DNA of 64,000 nucleotides, taken from Streptomyces fagopyri (GTDB lineage Bacteria > Actinomycetota > Actinomycetes > Streptomycetales > Streptomycetaceae). Shown here piece after piece: positions 9,968-16,669 of the stretch (position 1 is its first letter; every line of letters begins with the position of its first letter). The stretch spans positions 8,122,001 through 8,186,000 of the forward strand of contig NZ_CP045643.1 of NCBI RefSeq assembly GCF_009498275.1. The letters are read 5' to 3'. Both the position numbers and the translations under genes were made by a program. The notes beneath the pieces are model-generated. The model had not been told where the DNA came from. It was given only the letters and a program-made list of their open reading frames with translations, and searched no databases.

Positions 9968-9978
9968 TACATCCTGTA
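9968..9978. promoter_or_regulatory. TACA-N3-TGTA operator-like site, copy 1
   Basis: TACATCCTGTA inside AAACCCTACA-N3-TGTA, upstream of the DUF2156 gene. The 10-mer AAACCCTACA and the 3-nt spacing recur at 10902-10912. The half sites resemble those of BlaI/CopY-type repressors, though those usually have a 2-nt spacer. Confidence 0.45.
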
Positions 9979-10157
9979 AGGAAAGGTGAGTTGTGTCCAA
10001 GGTAAGGATCGGCGACGGAGATGTCGAGGAGCGGTCGCCGGTGGGCCTCGTACGGTGGAACCGCCTGGTCCACGCGGTGCCGCGAGGTAAGGGGGCGGTA
10101 AGAACCGGGGTGTTGTCGACGGGGTGCCGGCCGGCCGCCGTGGTGCCGCCGGGACGG

Positions 10158-10847
10158 CTACTTCTTCGCGGTGTCCGGTGCGAAGGCCCGCTCGGGCCGG
10201 CTCGGTCGTTGCCTCTTGCGGGACTCGACCGGCTCCGGCCGGTCCAGGCGTCCGAGCAGGAAGGGCATCAAGCCCCGTTCCAGCAGGGCGAGTTGCCAGT
10301 CCAGATGGGCCTGTCTCGCCTCGGCGCCACCGGTCTCGTGGTCACCCGGGACGGTACGGCGCCGGGTCGCCAGCGACCAGAGCAGATCGCCCAGCGCCGC
10401 CCCCGCCGCCACGGCGGCCAGGATCACCACCACCATGATCAGTCCGTCGTTCAGATGGGGACGTACGTCCAGGGCGTGTACGTCGAACCCGCTCAGGACG
10501 TAGACGCCCGCGGCCACGACACCGAGGCTCGGAAGCAGCAGCGCGGAGACGGAGGCGGAGTCTTCCTCCGTACCCACGACGGCTTCTGAGGGACCATCAT
10601 GTCGAGCCGTCTCCGGGAGGCGGCCGGCGGAGGCCCGCAGTCCGAGATAGCGGCCGTACTCGGCGGCGGCGGTCCGGGAAAGGGCGGCGCGCTCCCGCAG
10701 TGCCTCGCGGCGCAGACGCTCACGCGTGTCCGCGGCGTCGGAGTGCTCCATCGCCGCCGTGATCTCGGGGGAGTGCAGAGCCCGGTCCAGGATCCGCTCG
10801 AAGGTGCCGTCACCCGGCGCCACCCGATCGGCGTCACGTTCCTTCAC
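10158..10847 (-). CDS. Hypothetical membrane protein with two transmembrane helices
   Basis: 229 aa, ATG start. The N-terminal half is charged and helical (GTFERILDRALHSPEIT..., many Arg/Glu). Two hydrophobic helices follow at about residues 103-120 (SALLLPSLGVVAAGVYVLSG) and 133-155 (NDGLIMVVVILAAVAAGAAL), and then a basic cytosolic tail with HLDWQLALLERGLMPFLLGRL. I do not recognise the family. It is on the same strand as the DUF2156 gene, about 290 bp upstream of it, and both have the same TACA-N3-TGTA element in front, which suggests shared control. Confidence 0.72.
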   Translation of the reverse strand: MKERDADRVAPGDGTFERILDRALHSPEITAAMEHSDAADTRERLRREALRERAALSRTAAAEYGRYLGLRASAGRLPETARHDGPSEAVVGTEEDSASVSALLLPSLGVVAAGVYVLSGFDVHALDVRPHLNDGLIMVVVILAAVAAGAALGDLLWSLATRRRTVPGDHETGGAEARQAHLDWQLALLERGLMPFLLGRLDRPEPVESRKRQRPSRPERAFAPDTAKK

Positions 10848-10901
10848 AGGGGTCCCCCGAGACGTAAGAGGTTCATGACGAACTCATGATGAAGCAAACC
10901 C

Positions 10902-10912
10902 TACAGTATGTA
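10902..10912. promoter_or_regulatory. TACA-N3-TGTA operator-like site, copy 2
   Basis: CTACA-GTA-TGTAG is a perfect 5-bp palindrome (10901-10913) preceded by AAACC, about 55 bp upstream of the membrane-protein start. It shares AAACCCTACA and the 3-nt spacer with 9968-9978. Confidence 0.5.
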
Positions 10913-10990
10913 GTGTTTACGGCGTCCGCCGGGCGGCCCGTGGGCCACCGGACCACGACGCGCCCCCCGCCCGGTTTCCGCTGACGCGCC

Positions 10991-11017
10991 TGTCACACCA
11001 CCCGGCCCCACCCGGTC
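10991..11017 (+). promoter_or_regulatory. ECF41-type promoter of ndh
   Basis: TGTCACA at 10991-10997, 16 nt, then GGTC at 11014-11017. The ATG of ndh is at 11051, so the transcript would start near 11024 with a leader of about 27 nt containing the GGACAGAGGG-type ribosome-binding region. Confidence 0.75.
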
Positions 11018-11050
11018 TATTCCGATGTCGAACAACGGACAGAGGGAATC

Positions 11051-12388
11051 ATGCGCGAGATTGTGATCGTCGGTGGCGGCTACGCGGGCTTCTACACCGC
11101 ATGGGGCCTGGAGAAGGCCCTGCGTACCGGCGAGGCGCGGGTGACGGTCGTCGACCCGCGTCCCTATATGACGTACCAGCCGTTCCTTCCGGAGGTGACG
11201 GCCGGATCGGTCGAGGCGCGGCACGCGGCCGTGTCGTTGCGGCGGCACCTGCGCGGCACCCGGCTGGTCGCCGGGAGCGTGACCGGGATCAGCAACGCGG
11301 ACCGGGCGGTCACCGTCAGGGCCGCCGACGGGACCGTCCGTGAACTCCGCTACGACACCCTCGTGGTCACCACCGGGGCCGTGACCCGCACCTTCCCCAT
11401 ACCCGGCCTGACGCAGCAGGCGATCGGCCTGAAGCACGTCGAGGAGGCCGTGGCGATTCGTGACCGGCTGATGACGGCGTTCGACCAGGCGGCGTCGTCA
11501 CCACCGGGGGCCGAGCGGCGGAAACTGCTCACCGTCACGTTCGTGGGTGGCGGGTTCTCCGGTGTCGAGGGCTTCGGCGAGCTGCTGTCGCTGGCGACCG
11601 CGATGCTCAGGTCCTATCCGGAACTGAGCTTCGAGGACCTCTCCTTCCATCTGGTCGAGGCCCGGGGGCGCATCCTGCCCGAGGTGAGTGACAAGCCCGG
11701 CGCCTGGGTCGTACGCGACCTGGAGCGCCGTGGCGCGCGCGTCCATCTGAACACGCAGCTCGTCTCCGCCGCGGACGGGCATGTCGTCCTGTCCAGCGGC
11801 GAGGAGTTCGATTCGGCGCTGATCGTCTGGACCGCCGGCAACGCCTCGAACCCGGTCGTGCACAACCACACGGATCTGCCGGTCGACGAACGGGGCCTGG
11901 TCGTCGTCCGCCCCGACCTCCGGGTGGGTACGGCCGACGAGCCCGTGCCGGACGTGTGGGCGGCCGGGGACGACGCGGCCGTTCCGGACCTGGCCTCGCG
12001 GGTGCCGGGGGCGCACACGGTGCCGAACGCCCAGCACGCCGTGCGTCAGGGCAGGCGCCTCGCCAAGAACATCGTGGCCGACCTGCGAGGCGGCAAGGTA
12101 CGCGACTACCGTCACAGCAGCCTCGGCGTGGTCGCGACGCTGGGACTGGGACGCGGGATCTTCCAGTACAAGAGCATCGTCATCAAGGGTCTGCCCGCCT
12201 GGCTGATGCACCGCGGGTACCACGTGCTGGCCGTGCCCACCTGGGAGCGGAAGGTCCGGGTGCTCGCCGTCTGGCTCACCGCCGCGCTGTACGGCCGTGA
12301 TCTCGTCTCCCTCGCCTCCGTCCAGCATCCGCGCGACGCGTTCCTCGCGGGCGGGGAGCCGCGACGTTCCGGAGGGGGCGCCGGGTGA
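11051..12388 (+). CDS. ndh: Type II NADH dehydrogenase (NDH-2)
   Basis: 445 aa. The N-terminal FAD-binding motif is VIVGGGYAGFYTAWGLEKAL, a second dinucleotide-binding motif TFVGGGFSGVEGFGEL lies at about 160-175 (NADH), and the third conserved element is VPDVWAAGDDAAVPDL (about 300-315). The C-terminal part carries a hydrophobic/amphipathic membrane-association region (GIFQYKSIVIKGLPAWLMHRGYHVL). NDH-2 oxidises NADH and reduces quinone without pumping protons. It has an ECF41-type promoter with ideal spacing to the start codon, and this joins it to the cytochrome b and flavoprotein genes nearby. Confidence 0.92.
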   Translation: MREIVIVGGGYAGFYTAWGLEKALRTGEARVTVVDPRPYMTYQPFLPEVTAGSVEARHAAVSLRRHLRGTRLVAGSVTGISNADRAVTVRAADGTVRELRYDTLVVTTGAVTRTFPIPGLTQQAIGLKHVEEAVAIRDRLMTAFDQAASSPPGAERRKLLTVTFVGGGFSGVEGFGELLSLATAMLRSYPELSFEDLSFHLVEARGRILPEVSDKPGAWVVRDLERRGARVHLNTQLVSAADGHVVLSSGEEFDSALIVWTAGNASNPVVHNHTDLPVDERGLVVVRPDLRVGTADEPVPDVWAAGDDAAVPDLASRVPGAHTVPNAQHAVRQGRRLAKNIVADLRGGKVRDYRHSSLGVVATLGLGRGIFQYKSIVIKGLPAWLMHRGYHVLAVPTWERKVRVLAVWLTAALYGRDLVSLASVQHPRDAFLAGGEPRRSGGGAG

Positions 12389-12475
12389 GCGGCGGGGCGC
12401 GCGGCCATGTGAACGGGCCGGAACACCCGGCCGGTGCCCGCTGGCAGGGAATCGTCTGTCCCACTGGAGGGCACC

Positions 12476-12820
12476 TTGGACGCGAGTGAGGAGGCCGCAC
12501 GCGGCCTGACCGACATCGAGAACTTCCTGTACCGGGAGTCCCACCTGGGTGCGGCGCACCGGCGCGCGGCGGAGTTCGCCGCGCGCGTGCCCGGTCTGAC
12601 CCGGCGGCAGAGGGCCGACATCGAGGAGTGGTACGTCGAGGAGCAGAAACACGTCGCCCGCATGGTGACCGAGCACATCGCCGACAGCATCGACGTGGTG
12701 GAGAAGCGGCATCGTGCCCGCTTCGGGCGGTGGCTTCGCGGGACCCTGGCCGCGATGGCTCTGATCACCGCGGTGATGGTCGTGGTCAGCGTCGTGCTGG
12801 TGGTCGGGGCGTCGGCCTGA
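12476..12820 (+). CDS. Small tail-anchored membrane protein of unknown function
   Basis: 114 aa. The start is TTG, directly behind a good Shine-Dalgarno (GGAGG, 5 nt). The soluble part is helical and charged, with repeated Glu/His positions (DIENFLYRESHLGAAHRRAAEF, EEWYVEEQKHVARMVTEHI, described as residues about 13-34 and 49-70). This spacing recalls ferritin-like or rubrerythrin-like helices but is not convincing. One C-terminal helix (ALITAVMVVVSVVLVVGASA) anchors it. It lies 87 bp after ndh and may be read from the same ECF41-type promoter. Confidence 0.7.
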   Translation: MDASEEAARGLTDIENFLYRESHLGAAHRRAAEFAARVPGLTRRQRADIEEWYVEEQKHVARMVTEHIADSIDVVEKRHRARFGRWLRGTLAAMALITAVMVVVSVVLVVGASA

Positions 12821-12841
12821 GACCCGGCGGACGGCAGGTCG

Positions 12842-13612
12842 TCAGAGCCCGCCGCCGTCTCGCGGTGAGGGCCTCTCCGGCGGCCTGGGCGGCCGGTTCC
12901 AGAGCCGGAGTTTGTCGGGGTTGAGGACGATCGAGACGTGTGTGATGCGCCGGCCGGTGACCGCGATGCTGATGACGGCGGCGACCTGGTGGTCGTAGCG
13001 GGCCACGAGCCCCGTACGGCCGTTGACGGAGTGCGTGGTCAGCGTGGTGCGCGGGCGGAGGGCCAGGAGGGTCAGCAGGCTCGCCGCGACCTGCCGGCCG
13101 CCGTGCACCGGCGTGGCCAGCGCCCGGATCTTCCCGCCGCCGTCGAAGAGCGCCGTGGCGTCCGGGGCGAGGAGCGAGGCGAGCAGTTCGCCGTCCTGCG
13201 CCGCGCAGGCGTCACGGACCGCGCGGGCGAGGACATCGTGCCGGTAGGAGGTGACGGGGCGCGGGCGTTGTGCGCGCACACCGGCACGTGCCCGCTCGGC
13301 CGGCAGCGCGGCCGCGGGACGTTCGGCGTTCCGGAGCCGGTCGGCCGACCCCGTGCCGGCGGCGGTGTCGCCGGGCCGGCCGGGACCGGTGAGCCGGCCG
13401 AGACAGATACCGCCCGCGGTCCTCGCCAGCCAGGACCGGGGCACCTCGATACGGCCCCGCGCGGCGTCCGGGAGCCCGTACCACCGGCGGTACGTCTCGT
13501 CGACCACGCGCTCCGCCGCACCGGCGCTGCCCAGCATCCAGCAGGCCACGTCCAGCAGATACCGGCGCTCGTCCAGCAACTCCGCGAGCGGCACCGCGGC
13601 GACACGATCCAT
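12842..13612 (-). CDS. ECF41-like sigma protein lacking region 4, with SnoaL-type C-terminal domain
   Basis: 256 aa from the ATG at 13612 (GAGGGAGAATGCCGT upstream). Residues 1-70 match sigma region 2 of ECF41 factors, though degenerate (LLDVACWMLGSAGAAERVVDETYRRW). A Gly/Pro/Ala-rich linker follows and then the SnoaL-like C-terminal domain, with both ECF41 hallmark motifs: DGGGK (about 170) and NPDKL (about 237). Compared with the intact ECF41 factor at 19604-20500, the ~80 residues carrying region 4 (-35 recognition) are absent. The frame is continuous, so this is not an obvious frameshift. It cannot be a normal sigma factor and may instead bind core polymerase, compete with, or modulate the intact factor. 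Its own promoter is of the ECF41 type. Confidence 0.78.
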   Translation of the reverse strand: MDRVAAVPLAELLDERRYLLDVACWMLGSAGAAERVVDETYRRWYGLPDAARGRIEVPRSWLARTAGGICLGRLTGPGRPGDTAAGTGSADRLRNAERPAAALPAERARAGVRAQRPRPVTSYRHDVLARAVRDACAAQDGELLASLLAPDATALFDGGGKIRALATPVHGGRQVAASLLTLLALRPRTTLTTHSVNGRTGLVARYDHQVAAVISIAVTGRRITHVSIVLNPDKLRLWNRPPRPPERPSPRDGGGL

Positions 13613-13811
13613 ACGGCATTCTCCCTCACGGACGGCCGTCTCACACGGCCGCGGCACTCTCCTCGCGGTTCCGGAGGCCCTGAGCGGTGACGCCGGCCCG
13701 ACGGTACGGGGCCGGTGCGTACACGCCTGTGCCCGGACAGTGATTCCTGTGGCCGACGGCGAAGTCCCGGTGAAGGACGCGCCATTTCTCGTTTCTCGGC
13801 TCAATCCTTCT

Positions 13812-13838
13812 GACCGGCCAGGCATGGATCTTGTGACA
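13812..13838 (-). promoter_or_regulatory. ECF41-type promoter facing the sigma-like gene
   Basis: On the minus strand TGTCACA (13838-13832), 16 nt, GGTC (13815-13812). It faces the sigma-like gene (start 13612), leaving a leader of about 190 nt. It is divergent from the promoter at 13853-13879, with 14 bp between the two -35 elements. Confidence 0.68.
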
Positions 13839-13852
13839 TGAGCCTTTCCGAG

Positions 13853-13879
13853 TGTCACATCCATGCCCCGTGCACGGTC
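13853..13879 (+). promoter_or_regulatory. ECF41-type promoter facing the cytochrome b gene
   Basis: TGTCACA at 13853-13859, 16 nt, GGTC at 13876-13879. The spacer shares ATCCATGCC with that of the divergent promoter. The cytochrome b start is at 14065, so the leader would be about 180 nt. I see no convincing gene in 13613-14064 apart from these two promoters. Confidence 0.68.
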
Positions 13880-14064
13880 ATACGGATGGGAGCAGGACGA
13901 GTGCCTGCCGATCCCGGAAGCGCGGTGACGAGGCATGTTCCCGCACCCTGTCGCGCCGGAATTCTCCGGCCCTCTTCCCAGAGGTTCTCGGCCGCCCGAG
14001 AGACAGGGAGACGTTCCGGGTCGAACGCGATTCCCCTGAACGATCTGTGAATGGTGGTAGAGGC

Positions 14065-15690
14065 ATGAGCGACGGGAGTCAGGAACAGCCTGCGCGGCGA
14101 GGGCCCGCAGGGGAAAGGATCGCCGGCTGGGCCTCCGGGCGCCTGGGCGTGCCCGGTCGGGTCAGGGAGAGCGCGCGCAGAGCGTTCCCGGACCACTGGT
14201 CGTTCATGCTGGGAGAGATATGCCTCTACAGCTTTCTCGTCATCGTCGTCACAGGTGTGTATCTCACGCTGTACTTCCATCCGTCGATGAAGGAACTGAC
14301 GTATCAGGGCAGTTACGCGCCGCTGCGGGGGCAGCGGGTGTCGGAGGCATTCGACTCGACCCTGCACATCTCCTTCGACGTACGGGGCGGCCTGCTGATC
14401 CGGCAGATCCACCACTGGGCGGCGCTGGTCTTCGTCGCCGCGATGCTGGTCCACATGATGCGTGTGTTCTTCACGGGCGCGTTCCGAAAGCCTCGTGAAC
14501 TCAACTGGGTTTTCGGATTCCTGCTGTTGGTCCTGGGAATGTTCGCGGGCCTCACGGGTTACGACCTCCCCGACGACCTGCTCTCCGGGACGGGCCTCGC
14601 GGTGGTGAACGGAACCATCCTCTCCCTGCCGATCGTCGGAACGTACCTCTCGATGTTCCTTTTCGGGGGCGAGTTCCCGGGCGACGACCTGGTCGCGCGT
14701 TTCAACACCCTTCACGTGCTGATCATCCCCGCTCTCATGGTGGGGCTGCTCGTCGCGCACGGGGTCCTGGCCCTCCGTCACCGGCACACGCAGTATCCCG
14801 GTCCCGGGCGCACCAACCGGAACGTCGTGGGCCTTCCGCTCAAGGCGCGCGCCGTGAAGTCCGCGGGATTCTTCTGCCTGGTCACCGGCGGCATCCTCCT
14901 CATCGCCGCGTCCGTGCAGATCAACCCCGTCTGGCAGTACGGGCCCCACCGCGCCGACCAGGTCTCCGCCGGGTCCCAACCCGACTGGTACATGGGTGTG
15001 GCCGACGGACTGCTGCGCGTCATGCCGGGCTGGGAAATCGACTTCTGGGGCCACACGCTGGCCCTCGACAACCTGATCCCGCTGCTGGTGGGAGCCGGAC
15101 TCTTCGTCGCCATGGGCGCGTACCCGTTCCTCGAGGCATGGGTGACGGGCGACAACCGTGACCAGCATGTCCTCGACAGGCCGCGCAACCGCCCGGTGCG
15201 GACGGGCCTCGGTGCGGCATGGATCAGTTTCTATCTGGTGGCCCTCGTCGGAGCCGCGAACGACATCATCGCCATTCGTCTGCACGTCGGGGTCGAATCA
15301 GTGACGTGGGCGGTGCGCGTGGCCCTGTTCGCGGTGCCTCCCGCCGCCTACACCGTGGCGCGTCGGTGGGCGCTCGGTCTCCAGCGCAAAGACCGCGACG
15401 AAGTCCTGCACGGGCGCGAGACCGGCACGATCAGGCGTTTGCCGCACGGTGAGTTCGTCGAGGTGCACGAGCCGCTCAGCCAGGAACGGCTGCACCTTCT
15501 CACCCAGCACGAGCAGTACCGGCCGATCGGTCCCGGCGGTACGGGCGAAGGGGAGGGCCCGGACGGCGGAGCGCGCCCCGCCCAGCGGCTGCGCGCACGG
15601 CTCAGCCGGCGTTTCTACGGTGAGGGCGCGCAGATCACCAAGCCGACGGCGCGGGAGTACAAGGCGCTCAACGGCGATCATCGCGACTGA
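14065..15690 (+). CDS. Cytochrome b subunit of a bc1-type complex (QcrB paralogue), orphan
   Basis: 541 aa, ATG with a weak GGTAGAGG upstream. It has the layout of actinobacterial QcrB: about eight to nine membrane helices, the heme-binding histidine pairs in TLHISF..., RQIHHWAALVFVAAMLVHMM and TLHVLIIPALMVGLLVAHG, the quinol-site region PDWYMGVADGLLRVMP, and a long cytosolic C-terminal tail. The standard partners, the Rieske protein (qcrA) and cytochrome cc (qcrC), are not next to it, so this is a second, solitary copy. Quinol oxidation or quinone binding is likely. Where its electrons go is unknown. It overlaps the 3' end of YceI by 13 bp. Confidence 0.9.
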   Translation: MSDGSQEQPARRGPAGERIAGWASGRLGVPGRVRESARRAFPDHWSFMLGEICLYSFLVIVVTGVYLTLYFHPSMKELTYQGSYAPLRGQRVSEAFDSTLHISFDVRGGLLIRQIHHWAALVFVAAMLVHMMRVFFTGAFRKPRELNWVFGFLLLVLGMFAGLTGYDLPDDLLSGTGLAVVNGTILSLPIVGTYLSMFLFGGEFPGDDLVARFNTLHVLIIPALMVGLLVAHGVLALRHRHTQYPGPGRTNRNVVGLPLKARAVKSAGFFCLVTGGILLIAASVQINPVWQYGPHRADQVSAGSQPDWYMGVADGLLRVMPGWEIDFWGHTLALDNLIPLLVGAGLFVAMGAYPFLEAWVTGDNRDQHVLDRPRNRPVRTGLGAAWISFYLVALVGAANDIIAIRLHVGVESVTWAVRVALFAVPPAAYTVARRWALGLQRKDRDEVLHGRETGTIRRLPHGEFVEVHEPLSQERLHLLTQHEQYRPIGPGGTGEGEGPDGGARPAQRLRARLSRRFYGEGAQITKPTAREYKALNGDHRD

Positions 15691-16280
15691 CCCGGCCGCG
15701 TCCGCACGGCGGAGATGTCGATGGTCAGCCTCATCATGTCGCCGATCGGAGGCCCACCTGGCCGCGGCGCAGCGTTGCCGCCGGGGCCGGGGCCGGGACC
15801 GACGCGCCGCGGGGTGAGGGTGCCTTCGAGGCCGACCCTGCCGCGTGCGCACGCCGCCCGGCTCGGCGCACGGAACGCGAGGTCGAGATGGACGGGGAGC
15901 TCGGCGTCCTTGATCCGGAGGTACCCCGCCAGGTGGAGCCGGTCGTCCCCGGCGCCGAGGACTCCGGCGGAACGGAAACTCATGAGGGGAAACGTCGCGG
16001 AGTCCAGGAACTCCGGGCCGGTGACACGCGCGTCGCGCTCCGGGCAACCCGTGTCCACACTCCCCGTCTGGACACTGAGGTAGGCCTCGGACCGGGCGGG
16101 ACGGACTCCGTCGAGCTTGAGGAGCCCCTCGAACACGGTGAAGTTCCCGCGTACATGGGCGCTCATGGCATGTCGGGCGGAAAAGCCGATCGAGCTGCGG
16201 ACCGGGTCGATGAGGTAGACGCCGGTCGGCTCCTCGGGGGGAGCGGGACGGGAAACGGTGGCTTCGTCGGGGTGGAACAT
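15678..16280 (-). CDS. YceI-family lipid/isoprenoid-binding protein
   Basis: 200 aa from the ATG at 16280. An upstream frame runs to 16379, but a terminator-like hairpin at 16386-16414 leaves little room for a promoter there, so the inner start was preferred. The YceI lipocalin-like barrel is recognisable from YLIDPVRSSIGFSARHAMSAHVRGNFTVFEG, then LSVQTGSVDTGCPERDARV, FLDSATFPLMSFRS and a final strand set. (These are quoted piecewise and not contiguous over the whole length.) YceI proteins bind polyisoprenoids or amphiphiles such as quinone-like molecules. No signal peptide is seen. It is convergent with the cytochrome b gene. Confidence 0.82.
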   Translation of the reverse strand: MFHPDEATVSRPAPPEEPTGVYLIDPVRSSIGFSARHAMSAHVRGNFTVFEGLLKLDGVRPARSEAYLSVQTGSVDTGCPERDARVTGPEFLDSATFPLMSFRSAGVLGAGDDRLHLAGYLRIKDAELPVHLDLAFRAPSRAACARGRVGLEGTLTPRRVGPGPGPGGNAAPRPGGPPIGDMMRLTIDISAVRTRPGQSR

Positions 16281-16385
16281 GTCGAGCCGATTCTTCCGTG
16301 CGGGGATGTCGTACGGGGGTGGTTCGGAAAAGGAGGGCCGACGCGGGGTCCGTGGCGGTGTGTGTGCCGCTGCCGCCATGGTGAA

Positions 16386-16414
16386 GGGGCCCCTGCCTTG
16401 TCGACAGGGGCCCC
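16386..16414 (-). terminator. Hairpin upstream of YceI
   Basis: A perfect 10-bp stem GGGGCCCCTG / CAGGGGCCCC with a 9-nt loop lies between the flavoprotein stop and the YceI start. It probably stops read-through from upstream. Confidence 0.65.
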
Positions 16415-16635
16415 CGCTCTCACTGTTCGGCCACGCCGCGGGTCGGAGTGCCGGCCGCCTCGCGGTCGGCCGTCGCTGTCACGTGGCGCGCCGGTCCCGT
16501 CCAGGCCTCCGCCGTCACGAGGCTGGGTCCTGGAGGTGCGGACGGTGCCCGTCGCGGCCTCGTCCGTGAACTACCGGTACCCGCTTGCCGATACCGGCTC
16601 ACGGGACCGGCCGGCCGTACCGTGCGCCGTGCCGT

Positions 16636-16663
16636 GCCGTGCCGTGCTGTGGCACGGCACGGC
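16636..16663 (-). terminator. Terminator after the flavoprotein gene
   Basis: A perfect 12-bp stem built from GCCGTGCCGTGC and its complement with a 4-nt loop, starting 7 nt beyond the stop codon of the flavoprotein. Confidence 0.8.
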
Positions 16664-16669
16664 CCATCG

